Shown here piece after piece: positions 1-11,400 of a stretch of 64,000 nucleotides of DNA. This DNA is from Phlebopus portentosus. Taxonomy: Eukaryota; Basidiomycota; Agaricomycetes; Boletales; Boletinellaceae. Position 1 is the first letter of the stretch. Every line of letters starts with the position of its first letter. Position numbers and translations under genes: made by a program. The DNA is taken from positions 1,364,001 to 1,428,000 of the forward strand of contig JAYXKI010000009.1 of the NCBI GenBank assembly GCA_037892935.1, given 5' to 3'. The notes beneath the pieces were generated by a model that was not told the origin of the DNA, ran no database searches, and saw nothing but the letters and a program-made list of their open reading frames with translations.

Positions 1-523
1 AACATGCTCGATTGAATCCGAGAGAGATAGAAAATAAACCAGTAAACCACAGGATGAGCACATATGCATGATAGTACTCGTTATATGCGCATCTTACAGA
101 GCTATCATCCCTGTTCATGGTGGCCAGAAGACAAGTCGATAGTGGATCGGATAACAATGTGCGAGAGAAGTTTTTAGGAAGTTGGGGAGGTCACGTGCCA
201 ACCTGGATACAAATTGCACTACGTTCTTGTTCCGGTTCACGATTTCTTATGACAACAGTATAGAAAGACAGTATATCTGTGCAATGCTTCGATAAAAGTA
301 ATGTAATTATGTTTATAATGGACTTCAATTTAAACATGATTGAAAGTCTCGAGGTGCGTCTGGTTACATGACTAAGAATGTCCAAAAGTGGCAGAGTCAC
401 GCGGCGGCGGTGACCAGTTGAAGTTGAACGTGAAACGCAGCTTCAACTTGAACCATATCTTTTGCCTTCTCCAAGCGCAGCCCTCTTATTAGTTTCCTCC
501 TGCCGTCCTGCTTGTCGTTCACA
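1..523. other. Intergenic region upstream of the UBE2S-like gene
   Basis: No convincing gene is visible. The open frames here are short, lack family resemblance and have no plausible splice partners. The last roughly 100 bases are pyrimidine-rich and lead directly to the start codon at 524, so they probably hold the promoter and 5' leader of the ubiquitin-conjugating enzyme gene. Confidence 0.5.
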
Positions 524-1747
524 ATGGTGAGCAGCCTTGTTTAGCATGATGTTCAACAATGGGTTCTAATGCAGAACCGTTCGGATAGGCCCTACGTCCG
601 CCTGTTGTACGCCGTCTCATGAAGGAGCTCATGCAGCTCAGAAACGAGCCTCCAGAAGGCATTCGCGTCGTATCGCCCGACGACAACATGCTTGACGTGA
701 CGGGGATCATAGAGGGACCAGGTAAGCAGTGGCATTCAAAGAGCTGACTTGTACTTTTTGCGGCTGTGGCTGACGATTTCCCGTCGCAGCGGGAACACCC
801 TACGAAGGCGGATACTTCAAGGTCAAGTTCAACTTCACGGAAGACTTTCCAGCCGCTCCTCCTAAATGTACGTTGTTTGTACTTCTTCTCATCGGACTTC
901 GTGATGTGCTTCTGCAAGGAGGTATATTGACGAAGTTCCTAAAAACGGTCTTTCCTTTCTCGTGTTAGCATCGGACTAATCGTTCTGTTTGTCCTTTAGG
1001 CTGGTTCATGACCAAGATATTCCATCCTAACGTATCTTCTTCGGGGGAGATCTGTGTGAACACGCTGAAGAAGGACTGGCAGTCGGCATTTGGCATTGGC
1101 CACATTCTGGTCACTGTCAAGTGTCTGTTGATATATCCGAATCCTGAATCTGCATTAGACGAAGAAGCAGGAAAGCTTCTATTAGAGGACTATGAGAGCT
1201 ATTGTGAACGTGCTCGGCTTATAACAAGCGTACATGCGACACCAAAGGTATGCTAATACAGCTGTTCTTAACAAGAGGCAGTGTTTACCAATATTCGTAG
1301 GTGCACCCACCCGAGTTTAATACGCCATCTGCTGAGTTGACCGCTTCAACATCATCTTCCGTAACGTCATCTACGATACCTAAGGCTTCCAAATCGATGG
1401 AAAACACAGCGACACTCATCCCTAACTATGATCCATCCGCGTCATTGGTCACTTCACACTCACTCTCTACAGGGCATGTGTTCCGTAAATCCGCGTCGCC
1501 AGCCCCGCAAATCGTACCTCAGCCGTTACAGACGTGTGTAGCCAACGCGAGTCCAATAGTAACATCGACGTCAGAAGAGATGTTCAAGACTTCTGGTGTT
1601 GCTCCGCTTGGCCCGGCAGATGCAAATGCTCCTGGAGGACTTGGTAATGCGGCGAAGGCTGTTGCCGCTCCACCGAAGGCAGTCAAAAGACCTGCAGCTG
1701 GTGCAGGTGCGGGCGAGAAGAGGAAGAAAGCATTGAAGCGGCTGTAA
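524..1747 (+). CDS. UBE2S: Ubiquitin-conjugating enzyme E2, UBE2S-like
   Basis: E2 enzyme that carries ubiquitin as a thioester and passes it to substrates. UBE2S-type E2s elongate K11-linked chains with the anaphase-promoting complex. Exons 524-526, 589-721, 790-867, 1000-1247 and 1301-1747 join to 909 nt (302 residues) in one frame. The first coding exon is only the ATG, followed by a 62-nt intron with a ctaat branch point. The UBC fold fills about residues 1-155: the HPN motif is at 80-82 and the catalytic cysteine, in a GEICVN context, is at 90, followed by the [11 protein letters not shown] stretch typical of this subfamily. A low-complexity Ser/Thr/Ala tail ends in KKALKRL, matching the basic LRRL-type tail that docks human UBE2S on the APC/C. 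The family assignment is firm. The APC/C role is inferred from the tail. Confidence 0.93.
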
Positions 1748-2554
1748 CGTAACCCCTGTTTCCCCCGACACATTTTGGATTTTGCTATCCTCCTTTACTC
1801 CTATATTTTTCTTAAAAAATTTCTAGTGGCTTCCCTGCTTTCTCCTGACCATTTCTCCTATCTCCCGCTCTTCCATGTACCTCCGCTTTATCGCCCACGC
1901 GCTACCTCTCATGTTATCTCCTAACCGTGTGTCTTTAGGCTTTCCCCACCCCTCTGTAATCTATGCTGTTAACTATGATTATGAGGCGCGCTTGTGCTTG
2001 ACGTCCCAAATTTCCTGTAGTCCGCCATAGATCCGGACTGGCAGGATGTGTCGATCGGAACGAAGTCAATCAAAACTCAAAACTTGAGGCGATACCTCGG
2101 CGCACCGACGCTCAATCAGGTCGATCTAAAGCCTTCTAAAGCGCTGCCGGATTAACAACGATTCAACTCGACCAGAAGGCAATAAGCAATCGTTAAAACT
2201 TATGTTAATTAACGGTATTGTAATCTTCGTACCACGTGTTTTGAAGTACCCCACAAAAAACACCAAAGATCGTACCCCGGGCTTGGTCTTAGTCAACCTC
2301 TTTCTTTCTCCTCACCTCTTGTGTGTTATTCTCTGCCTCCTCCGTCCCCGCCGGCGCGGGTAGGTAATTCTGTGCCTATCTATCTGCAAAGCTCCATCGG
2401 GGCAACATCGGAGGACCGACGGACTCCGATTCAGGATTTCGAGTATAAAAAGTGTATATCCAGAAGGTTTTCACGCATTGGTTTAGGACAACGGATCTTT
2501 ATAGTTAATACGGAAGAAGGCTTTTGTTCCTAGTTAACGAGTAACGGAGGGAGA
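1748..2554. other. Intergenic region, UBE2S-like to SDR gene
   Basis: About 800 bases with no supported gene. The first part is T/C-rich (3' UTR of the E2 gene). The stretch at about 2290-2540, just before the next start codon, is C/T-rich and probably holds the promoter and leader of the following gene. A 70-residue open frame at 2321-2533 has no recognisable features and lies in this leader. Confidence 0.45.
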
Positions 2555-3810
2555 ATGAAGGTACTTATCCTCGGTGCCACTGGTTTCATCGGGTGCGCAT
2601 ATATCCATTTCGAGTACATACTCCCACTTCGGTTGTCCATCCGTTAATAGACTTTAACTATGTTAGATTTCCTGCTGCGCAGGCGCTTGTCCGCGCGGGC
2701 CATGAAGTATACGGCCAGACGCGCAATCCTGACAAGGCGAAGCTGCTTGTCTCGGAAGAAAGTACGTTATTCCCTCCAAGTTTAACTTTCACAACCCTTG
2801 TTCTCGTGTCGAGACTCGGTTTACACGAATGGAATAATCTAGTCATCCCGGTGATCGCTGATCCCTCCAAAGGCGAGGAGTGGGCGTCTATTGTTGAGAA
2901 GGCCGACGTTGGTGAGTTCCGATAGCGTGTTGTCCTTAAACTGGAGAATAACGGTGTTTGATTGGTCCAGTCATTGATTGCATCGGAGGCATGGACATCA
3001 AGACCATCTCGCAATACGCCTTCGAAGTCTCCCTGGAAGCTGCAAAGAAAGTGCGCGGAACTTCCGCACCGAGGTTGACCTATATTTACTGCTCCGGTAC
3101 GTCACTTTGTCGAACTAATCAAACTGCGATATTTCTGACTCTGTACGAATAGGTACCTGGGTACACGGCGAGGATCGTGGAAATTTAACATCAGAGCACG
3201 CAGTGCCGAAGAACACCACAGCCCTCGTCTCATGGCGCACGGCGCAAGAAAAGCGGGTCCTCGCCGCCTCCGACGCAGGGGCGGTTAACGGCATCGTCCT
3301 TCGTCCTTCGCTGCTTTACGGACGCTCCGGGTCGATCATCGCAATGCTATTCGGCGCTGCAGCTGCAGCTGCTGAAAAGGGCGTTAAACTTGAATGGGCA
3401 GGTCGACCCGGAGGGAGGTGGTCGCTCATCCACGTGGACGACCTTGCGGATCTGTTCGTCCGCATCGCTGAGGCCGTAAGCTGCTCTAGTTCCTCGCTCG
3501 TCGACTCTCAATCCTAATCCAAAAAAAAAAAAATTGCATACAGGGCCCAGCATGCAAAGGCACGATCTTCGACGCAACAAACCCTTATACCGAATCCGTC
3601 AGCGACATCCTCGACAACGTAACGCGAGTCGTCGGCGTCACGTCCGGGTGGAAGTACCGCGAACCTACAAATCCATTCGAAGAAGCCGTCGCGATTACTA
3701 CACGGCTACGTCCCAGCCTCGCAAGAGCACTCCTTGGGTGGAACCCGCGCAAACCAAGCCTCATCGACGGGATGGAAACGTATTATGCTGCGTATAGGGC
3801 CTACCTTTGA
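2555..3810 (+). CDS. NAD(P)-binding epimerase/dehydratase-like protein (extended/atypical SDR)
   Basis: Predicted cytosolic Rossmann-fold oxidoreductase or nucleotide-binding protein. Exons 2555-2592, 2667-2761, 2843-2911, 2971-3096, 3153-3475 and 3544-3810 join in frame to 918 nt (305 residues). The N-terminus MKVLILGATGFIG carries the GxxGxxG dinucleotide-binding motif at residues 7-13, followed by a typical 'ALVRAGHEVYGQTRNPDKA' helix and strand. VIDCIGGMD, 'YIYCSGTWVHGE', 'LRPSLLYGRSG' and 'LIHVDDLADLFV' are further SDR epimerase-type landmarks. The usual YxxxK catalytic pair is not evident where expected: the sequence there reads W-R-T-A-Q-E-K, with Trp in place of Tyr. It may therefore be an atypical SDR without classic dehydrogenase chemistry. 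Substrate unknown. The 3' end converges on the permease gene. Confidence 0.88.
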
Positions 3811-4182
3811 GAGCTTGTCTGGGCTGGAGCCGTTAGACCGTACAATCACGGTTTGTACGAAGGGAGTGCGCTGATTGTGGGATAGGATGCATTGGGCTTT
3901 ATATTCAAGGAGATCATCATCGGCAATACAAGTTTGATCTAAACAATACATGCTTAAATAGCAAGAGAAATAGCAAAAGAGATAGCGCGTTCTCATCCAG
4001 ATCATATTGGAAGGAACGTATTCATTATACCACCATCATTCTTATCATCAGATCAATATGGTCGTTAGAACGGGTATCAGTGAAACTCTCAATGTTTGGA
4101 ACGTAGCGGACTCCTTCCGCCAGACGTGTCCGATAGGATCCGTTGAATCGCACCATGCACGTTTGGAGAAACAAAGAAGCCC
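3811..4182. other. Convergent 3' intergenic region
   Basis: 372 bases between the stop codons of the SDR gene (+) and the permease gene (-). It should hold both 3' UTRs and polyadenylation signals. No gene is seen. Confidence 0.5.
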
Positions 4183-7100
4183 TCACGCTTGCTGAAAAGC
4201 GCGCTGTTTCTGCAGCCTGGCTTGTTCCTCTGGTGTAAGGTTCGACGCTGGCCCCTTGTAATGGCGATGTGCGCTGAAGAAGTTCGTTCAGTTGGTATTA
4301 GTAAGTGGGCTATTTTGGCATTGACTAGCGTGGTTAATAACACGTACCCAAGAATGTACCACGTCCTATCGATCGAGCAATTCCAACCAGAATCATTCAT
4401 CAGTCATTCGGTAGCGTACATTCTCACGAAAAGGAAACTCACATAGAGAGAATGACGACCCCACCCGTGATGACCGACGCATAGTTCATGGTATCCTTCG
4501 TAACGGGCAAAATAGTTGGTATTGAGAATATGACCGAGATGAACAGCGTCCAGAGGATACAGATGGAGTTACACGCCCAGCCGAGAAACCCGGGACCCAT
4601 GTAGAACGGACCTGGCTTAAACTTCACCTCCGGGTGGTTGCGGTAGAACCTTCGTCTACAAAGGTAAAACGAACAGTCAAAGAAAGTTCACGAATGCCGA
4701 TTACACAAGAGGGAAAAGGAAGCTCACAGAAAGATCGGAATAATGTACGAAATATCCAGTGCCATCGCCGTCAGCGAGAAGATCGCATTCGCCGCAACGG
4801 GGGACGCAAAGTCCAACAACCCCGGTAAGATGCTGAAAATTGTCGTGACCCAGATCGCCGGGAGCGGCGTCTGTGTGAGCGTGCTGACGTTCCCAAATAG
4901 GCCCTTATCGGGCAGTCCGTGGTCCCGCGAGAAGGCATAGACGGTGCGCGAGGCAGCTTGGAGGGCAGTTTGCACGACGAAGAAGGCTGTTAGGCAGACA
5001 AAGACCTGGTGTATGAGCAAGTGGGGGTGAGATGAGACGAATGGGTGAGTGAAGGTTTGTGAAAGTGGATTGCTGTGAGGCTCACCCAGAGGAAGAGCGC
5101 TCCTGGTTTGCCAATCCTGTCGACCATGATCTGTAAGACTGCAGAGCCAGAAGGACCAGGGAGGTTCTCCCTGTTAACCGTAATCAAGGATTAGGATACA
5201 GTAGATAATACTAATCGAGCTGTTTCAAAAGCACGTACAGAGGGCCAGAGCAAAGAACGAGTACGATGTTGAATAGCCATCCAATCAAGCCAGTACCAAT
5301 AACTAAGATTTACATGTTATCAGCAAAGCATCCTTTCTAGACGTTTATGGATGGATGATGAGCTCACCTGCGATGAAGATAGCACTAGGGGCTAGAATAG
5401 TCTGTGTTAGATCGAATCGAGTAGTACGTGAGACGTGAAATATAGAGCTTGCCGGCGTAGGCTGCGCGTTTCACTTCTTCTCTAAGTAAGGTAGAAGCAG
5501 TGGTCAGAAATTTTTTCGGTGTGGTCCAGGTAGCAGGACATACGAAATGTGAGCTGTAGCATCATAATCCTAACGTCAACATTAACACCGTAATTAGCCC
5601 ATTTTTCATCAGATCAGACGGAAAATAGATTACCGTCATCTATAAAAAGATAGCATCAAGCCACATATTAAATCAGCATATGATCCAATTCCGCACGAAA
5701 GGGCACGAAGACATACCGTCCACTGAACGCTCAGCAATCCAAACAAGAATGCCAGTCCCGTATTCCATCCACCCGTCCCGTTGACGATTCCCTCTGAGCC
5801 AAACACGTAAGCACCAGAGTGCATTTCGGAGCGTGGAGTCATTGCGAGGAGGACGATGATGATCACTGTGCACGTCATGCGGTAATTGGAGAGAGATCAA
5901 ATGTTATTTCAGGTATGTATGAGCGTGGGGACAGCCAATATGAGTGTGATGATATGATGAGACAATGGAGCAGGTTCAATGGGAAGGAAGGAGACGTACG
6001 GAAGGTCGCTCCGAGGTTGATGAAGACGAAGCTCCTGGTGAACATGGCGAGGAATCGCGTCGCAAAGGAGTTCTGCCAATGATCGAAATTTGTTCAGCCC
6101 ATGTTTTCCTCTCCTTCAACCGATACAAAAATCGAATCAGAGGACTTACCAGGATCCCGTGTACAATAAGTAAACCCGTGAAAAGGCCAACTGTCTTTCC
6201 CTATCCAAAAACAAAACAGGAAAAATCGCGCTGTTAACGAAACTCCACCACACCAAAATATGAATAAAATCAGCTAAATTTTTTACCTGAGTGATTTCGA
6301 AATCCGCGTCTTTGCCTAGGACGACGGCTGCCCAGATCATGTTCGCCAAGCCGAATTCTGTCGAGGAGATACCAGCCACCTGGCCTGTGAACAATGCACA
6401 TGCAACCCGTTATGTTCCATCAGAAACTGAGGAAAGAGAGAATAACCGAGGAGCAGAAAATGCTCACCGAGAATGTTAAGCCAGCCGACCACCCAGCCTA
6501 CCTAACGATCCGATACGTTCTTAGAAACTTATGCGGTACGCAAGGCGTAGTGCCAGACTTACTATTGCACGTCTCTTCGGTGGACAGAGGAGAGCAGATG
6601 CGCTATACCTTCGTACGAGGAAAAAAAAAAAAATGGGTCAAAGCCAGATCTTTCATAGTAGCTTGCTTACAACTATATATTACTCACAAGCCTCCGCACG
6701 TCGGGAACGCGCTCACGATCTCAGCAATAGAAGCACCTGTCCCGTTCTATCTCGTTAATAAGGACTCTCCAAACCAAATAGAAAAAAAGGTTGGGAGAGA
6801 ATCTGACGGACCGAGCGTGAAGCACATCGAAGCACCCAGGATCCAGCACCATGTTACCTGCAGCGGGAGAAACGAAAACATGAATAAAATAATGTCAATG
6901 ATGGGTGTGAGCTCGAGATGAAACACAAGGAGGTTGGTGCGTACGGATGATGGTCCGCCAAGAGTGAGAGGCGTGTTGAACGTCGTTGAGATGCTTGAGC
7001 AGAGACCCTACAGCGGGTCAACCAGAAATTAAAATTCACTGAAGCCCCGGGGAACGCCGGATGGACAAAGCGCACCATGATACTGAATGCAAAGCTAATC

Positions 7101-7356
7101 TACACGCCGTCATCAGCACCACAAGGATCAACAAGGGGAGGGTTGGGGGGGGACCACATACCGTCGCGAGGTTGGAGAACTCCCTCTTGAACGACGGGAC
7201 GTACCCGAGCGCCTCGAGCTCGCGGTCGTCCTCGTCCAGCGCGCTCAGCACGTCTACGCCATTACCGTCAGTCTTATCTCCTCCATCAATGCCACCCTGA
7301 CCGTCGACGATATCCTTCACGTCGCCGTCCTTGATGTCTTTCGATTCCACGCTCAT
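4183..7356 (-). CDS. APC-family amino-acid permease (GABA permease-like)
   Basis: Plasma-membrane or vacuolar amino-acid/amine transporter of the APC superfamily, fungal GABA/choline permease branch. The gene is intron-rich. The first exon (7356-7162) encodes an acidic cytosolic N-terminus of 65 residues (MSVESKDIKDGD...). Next come ISFAFSIM, then GLCSSISTTFNTPLTLGGPSS and VTWCWILGASMCFTLG, the signature opening of the first two membrane segments. Later exons give hydrophobic segments such as FLFGLLSVQWT, ALQTAFFVVQ-type helices and PTILPVTKDTMNYASVI. The last two exons, joined over introns starting at GTGAGT and GTACGT, end '..MTWYILGAHRHYKGPASNLTPEEQ..', the usual permease C-terminus, with the stop at 4183-4185. 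The frame stays open upstream of 7356; that start was chosen because its N-terminus looks like the family. Not every internal splice site was resolved, and substrate specificity cannot be read. Confidence 0.87.
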
Positions 7357-8430
7357 GGTGTCCGGGCTGAGCTCAACTTCAGGTCCTCGCCTCAACATAA
7401 AAATGGGATGGGAAGTGATGGAAGTGATGGAGAAGGCGAAGGATGACGGAGTGAAAGAAGAGGGGGAGATCAAAATGAGCTCCAACGAAGACGGCACGGG
7501 CGCTGTCTATTGACCTGTTAGGGAGGGGACGAGGAGATAAAGAAAAAAAGAAAAGAGACGGACCATACATATTATATGTATTGTATTGCACTATTTATCT
7601 ATCGGTGTATCATCTATAAAAAATTTGTTGCACGCGCGCGTATGCAATCGGATCTCCACACTGACAAAAATTTTCCCCGACCCGTTGCGCCCTGATCACG
7701 GCTATGAGACCAAGCTTGGCGTCCAAGTGCCAGAATCACAATTCGCCTGAATACTGACAATCTTGCTAAACCAGTCGTGTGCGAGGTAAAAGACGGGTCT
7801 AGGACACTAGAGTCTAGAGAGAGAGATAAGTGGACGGCCCCTGAGACTCGGACATGTCATGATCAGGGCCGGAAGAAGCCTGAACATGAAAAAAGATGCC
7901 GATCAATGTACACTTCTTATCTCGGTAAGGTGTCTTCTCATTACGTCGCAAGTAATGCGTTTCATCGTCGAATCTGCAACAATACGTTACTTATCGCCAC
8001 GGAATAAGATTGGTATGGATATACAGTACTAGTATGTACCAAGTAGAGTTGAACGGGAAAGGAATATAAATATATATTACTTGCTGCAAAAAATCACTGG
8101 TATGCTATTGACACAGGAGAAGAAAAAACCATGAGGGTACAGTCAATGCCAGTTGAACTTCGTTTCGGGAAAAAAAGTAAAAGAGTAAAAGTTGAGCGGA
8201 TGAGGGGTCATCACAGGGGCATCGTCGTTATCAAAATAAAATAATGACGCAGAGAAAGTAAAAGGCCAGATAGAAGCACACAGCCAAGTGCGAGCCCCTA
8301 TCGGCATCCGCGTTTTGCATATCAGCAACACGGAAGCAAGCGAGAGACCTCCCCCGCGGACGCCGGCATCATCGTCATCGTCATAGTCATCGTCATCATC
8401 ATCATCAGTACAGACCAACACCCATCTAAT
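7357..8430. other. Intergenic region between permease and RasGEF genes
   Basis: About 1.07 kb. The right part is the 3' UTR of the RasGEF gene and includes a trinucleotide tract. The left part is upstream of the permease start. Open frames here are short and composition-driven; one is a run of Asp codons from the repeat. No gene is supported. Confidence 0.5.
8368..8407. repeat. ATC/GTC trinucleotide tract
   Basis: A run of about 40 bases made of atc, gtc and tag-interrupted atc triplets, in the 3' UTR just beyond the RasGEF stop codon at 8431. Read on the minus strand it makes a poly-Asp open frame, which is a repeat artefact. Confidence 0.8.
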
Positions 8431-11400
8431 CTAATAATCCGAATACACCCCCAAGATCCTCTGCAGCTGATCCACATCAATCGCACTCAGCTTCAAGCAC
8501 CTCGACAGAAGCCGCTTATCCACGTCGCTCACATCGACCTTGTTCGCCAGGTGCTGGCCTGCGACGAGGCTCTTGATCACTCCAGCTATCTGGCGTTGTT
8601 TCTGCACGTTGATGAGCGGCTCGATTTGCATGGAGGGCGGTAAGGGGCGCAGGTCGGAGAAGACCTCGGGGTGCGCGGGGGACTTGAAGTTCCCTGTTTC
8701 TGGGTCAGTTAGGACTGCTTCGGTGGGTGCGGAGGGGTCGATCAGGTCTGGGAGGCGGCTGTACCGGCGGAGTTGGGATAAGTACACACCTTCAAACGAG
8801 GAAAAAAAAAGTTAGTTGTTTAGAGAAAACGAGGAAAAGGAAACCTCACCGATGAAGGGAACACACGAAGTCGGCGCGGGGGCCTTCCCATCCGCCGCCG
8901 ACCTACTGCCCTTCCCTCCACCCGCTATCGCCATCCCGTTCGTCGGAAGCACATCCGAAGCACTACTGCTAGCCACAGTCGAGTCTTCCTGCGCAGTCAG
9001 GGGCTTTGCATCCACCAACGCCGCGATCGCTCGTCGAATATACCGGAAGTCATCTTCGGCTGTGCAGAACGCCCTGAGGTCTTCGAAGACTCGCGTCTCC
9101 CATTTGCCTACGCGGTTCCAGGATCGCTTCATCGCCTTCCGGACCCAGTCGTTTGAGAGACCTGAGATGATCGCGACGAGCGTGGCGAAGTTGTTGATGG
9201 TATACGCTTTCTGCTCGTCAGAAGTGACATGTAGATAATGAGAAAAGGAAGTTCGTTAGTATTAGCATTGATAAGCCGGAAGAACAGATGAAGCAAAATG
9301 ATAGCGAATGATAGGAAACAAAACGTACCCAAGCAATCCGAATAAACTTGCTAACGACATAAACCCGATCATGCGGGTTCGTCAACGCAATCTCCGAAAC
9401 CACAAAGTTCGCAACGAGGTTGAACCGCGCTCGCGCAGCAGAAAGGACACTGATCTTCCCCTTTCCCCTCAACTCCGCCTTCCGTCTTCGATCTCTAAGA
9501 AATTGCATCCAATCGCGCACATTGAAGTCCTCAGTCGTGGTGTACCACTCGTCCGATACTAATTCTTCGAACTTGATCCCGAGGAAGATCTCCCTGTCGA
9601 TCACGGCGAAATGCTGTGCCAGCATTTCGGCGCGGAAGTGCAGGATGAAGGACCGGTGGGCGGGTGCTGACGGCGGTTTGGATAGGATGAAGGTAGGATG
9701 GCCTGTCCGTTGTGGTGGAGACGTCTTGGTGTTGTTCTCGTCATTAGCCGAAGCCCGGGATGGAAGACGACTAAGAAGAATCTCTTCTGGGACAGCTTCG
9801 TTAATCCTAGGCTTCGCGTCTGAGGTAGCGTGTATACTATGAACAGCTACCGGATGTGTGGTCTGTCGAGGCGTAGGTGTGAACGGCTCCACGGGTCCAT
9901 GTCCGTTCGTCTCAATCGTCAATCCAGTCGGGCGTTCCGCCGACTCCGAAGAAGACCTTGGAACAGAGATCGTCACATCCTCCTCCGCCTCCTCCGCAAT
10001 GGCAGTTGAGTCCCGTCGCATGCGGCCATTCTCCACTCCATAATTCTCCTCGTCTGATCCCACCCCATCCTCGTCCTCATCCCCGTCCTCGTCAGGCGGC
10101 TCCTCATCACCAAAGTCACCAGCAGCCATCCGTTCCTGTATATGCCTTACCCACCCATCGACCTTCGCCTCCTTCTGGCGCTGCTTCGTCGGGTTGATCT
10201 GCCCCTCCAGCCGACGCAGCGCAGCCTCCGCGCCCCCTTCCTCCTCGTCATCATGGCCTAGATCTTCGATCAGCGCGTCCATCTGCCACTGCTGCAGCGC
10301 ATTTCCCAACCCACGGGGCTGTGAGGCGGACGAGCGGGCAGAATCCGCCTGCTCCGACATCGCGACCGACGCGCGCGAGATGATACCCATAGACGAGACA
10401 CTATCAACCGATCGATGCACGAACTCAAAGTCCCGTCGGTTGGGCAGTCGTTTCCCCGGTCGTAGACCGGGAGGCATAGCAGGCCCACTCGCGTCGGAGG
10501 AATTATCAGATAAATAATCTAAGTCATCAATAGACACGACATCAGGGAAAAGTCGCTGTTGTTTCGGGATAGGGTTGCCCAGGAACGACGTCGTCTCGAA
10601 AGATCGTATGGACCCCGATGAGCCTGAGCGCACCGATTCTGCCGGCTCCGACGAGCGTATACGCGAGAGTGTCTTGTGAACCAGACCTCTAGCAAGACCT
10701 TGCGAAACGCCCGTGTCTCCGTTCGAAACAGGGCTCTCAGGTCGGAGTTCTGCATTCGACGCTATGGGCGTACGACTAGCAGGTTCGGTATCCTGAGGAG
10801 AAAGCGACGGAGTCGGAGAAGCAGGTCGTGGTGGTATATCCTCTCTCTCCTCCCCCTCTTCTTTCTCCTCATCGGTGCCATTGGGGACTGATATCGTAAC
10901 CTGCGGCGGCTCAGGCTTGTTCGGCGTCTCAGGCGAAGCTGGGGATACCGGCGAGACAGGCGCAGGATCGATCATCTTCAAGTACTGCTCCACCCCACCG
11001 CGTACAGTAAACAAATCCCCCGCTTCGTTCAGCTCGAGGTCAAAAGCCGCTGCTGTATCGCCCGCCGGACTAACAAGCGATGCAGGTACGCGAGAGCTGA
11101 GAACGCGCTTCCATCGTCCCAAGCGCCCGATAGTCCTAACAACAGCACGGGAAAGCGAGCTGTGGTGTACGGGTAAAGTCGAAGGCGCTCCGACGAGCGG
11201 GAGGCTCGCTCCAGGCGGCAGAGCGCGCGCATGTTGCAATATAGTCAAATGCAGGGGCTGCTGAAGCAGAATCCTCGACGTCGTGCCTATAGACCTACTC
11301 GGTGTGGCAATCGCTGAAGAAGTATCCGGACCCGAAATGCTTGTCCGCCTCGCACCATTTGCATCCCCGGGCCCAAGCTGGTTCGCAAACGACGCAAAAC

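Noticed and set aside
8143..8421. 92-codon minus-strand frame rich in Asp
   Set aside because: It is created by the ATC/GTC repeat in the 3' UTR of the RasGEF gene and has no other features.
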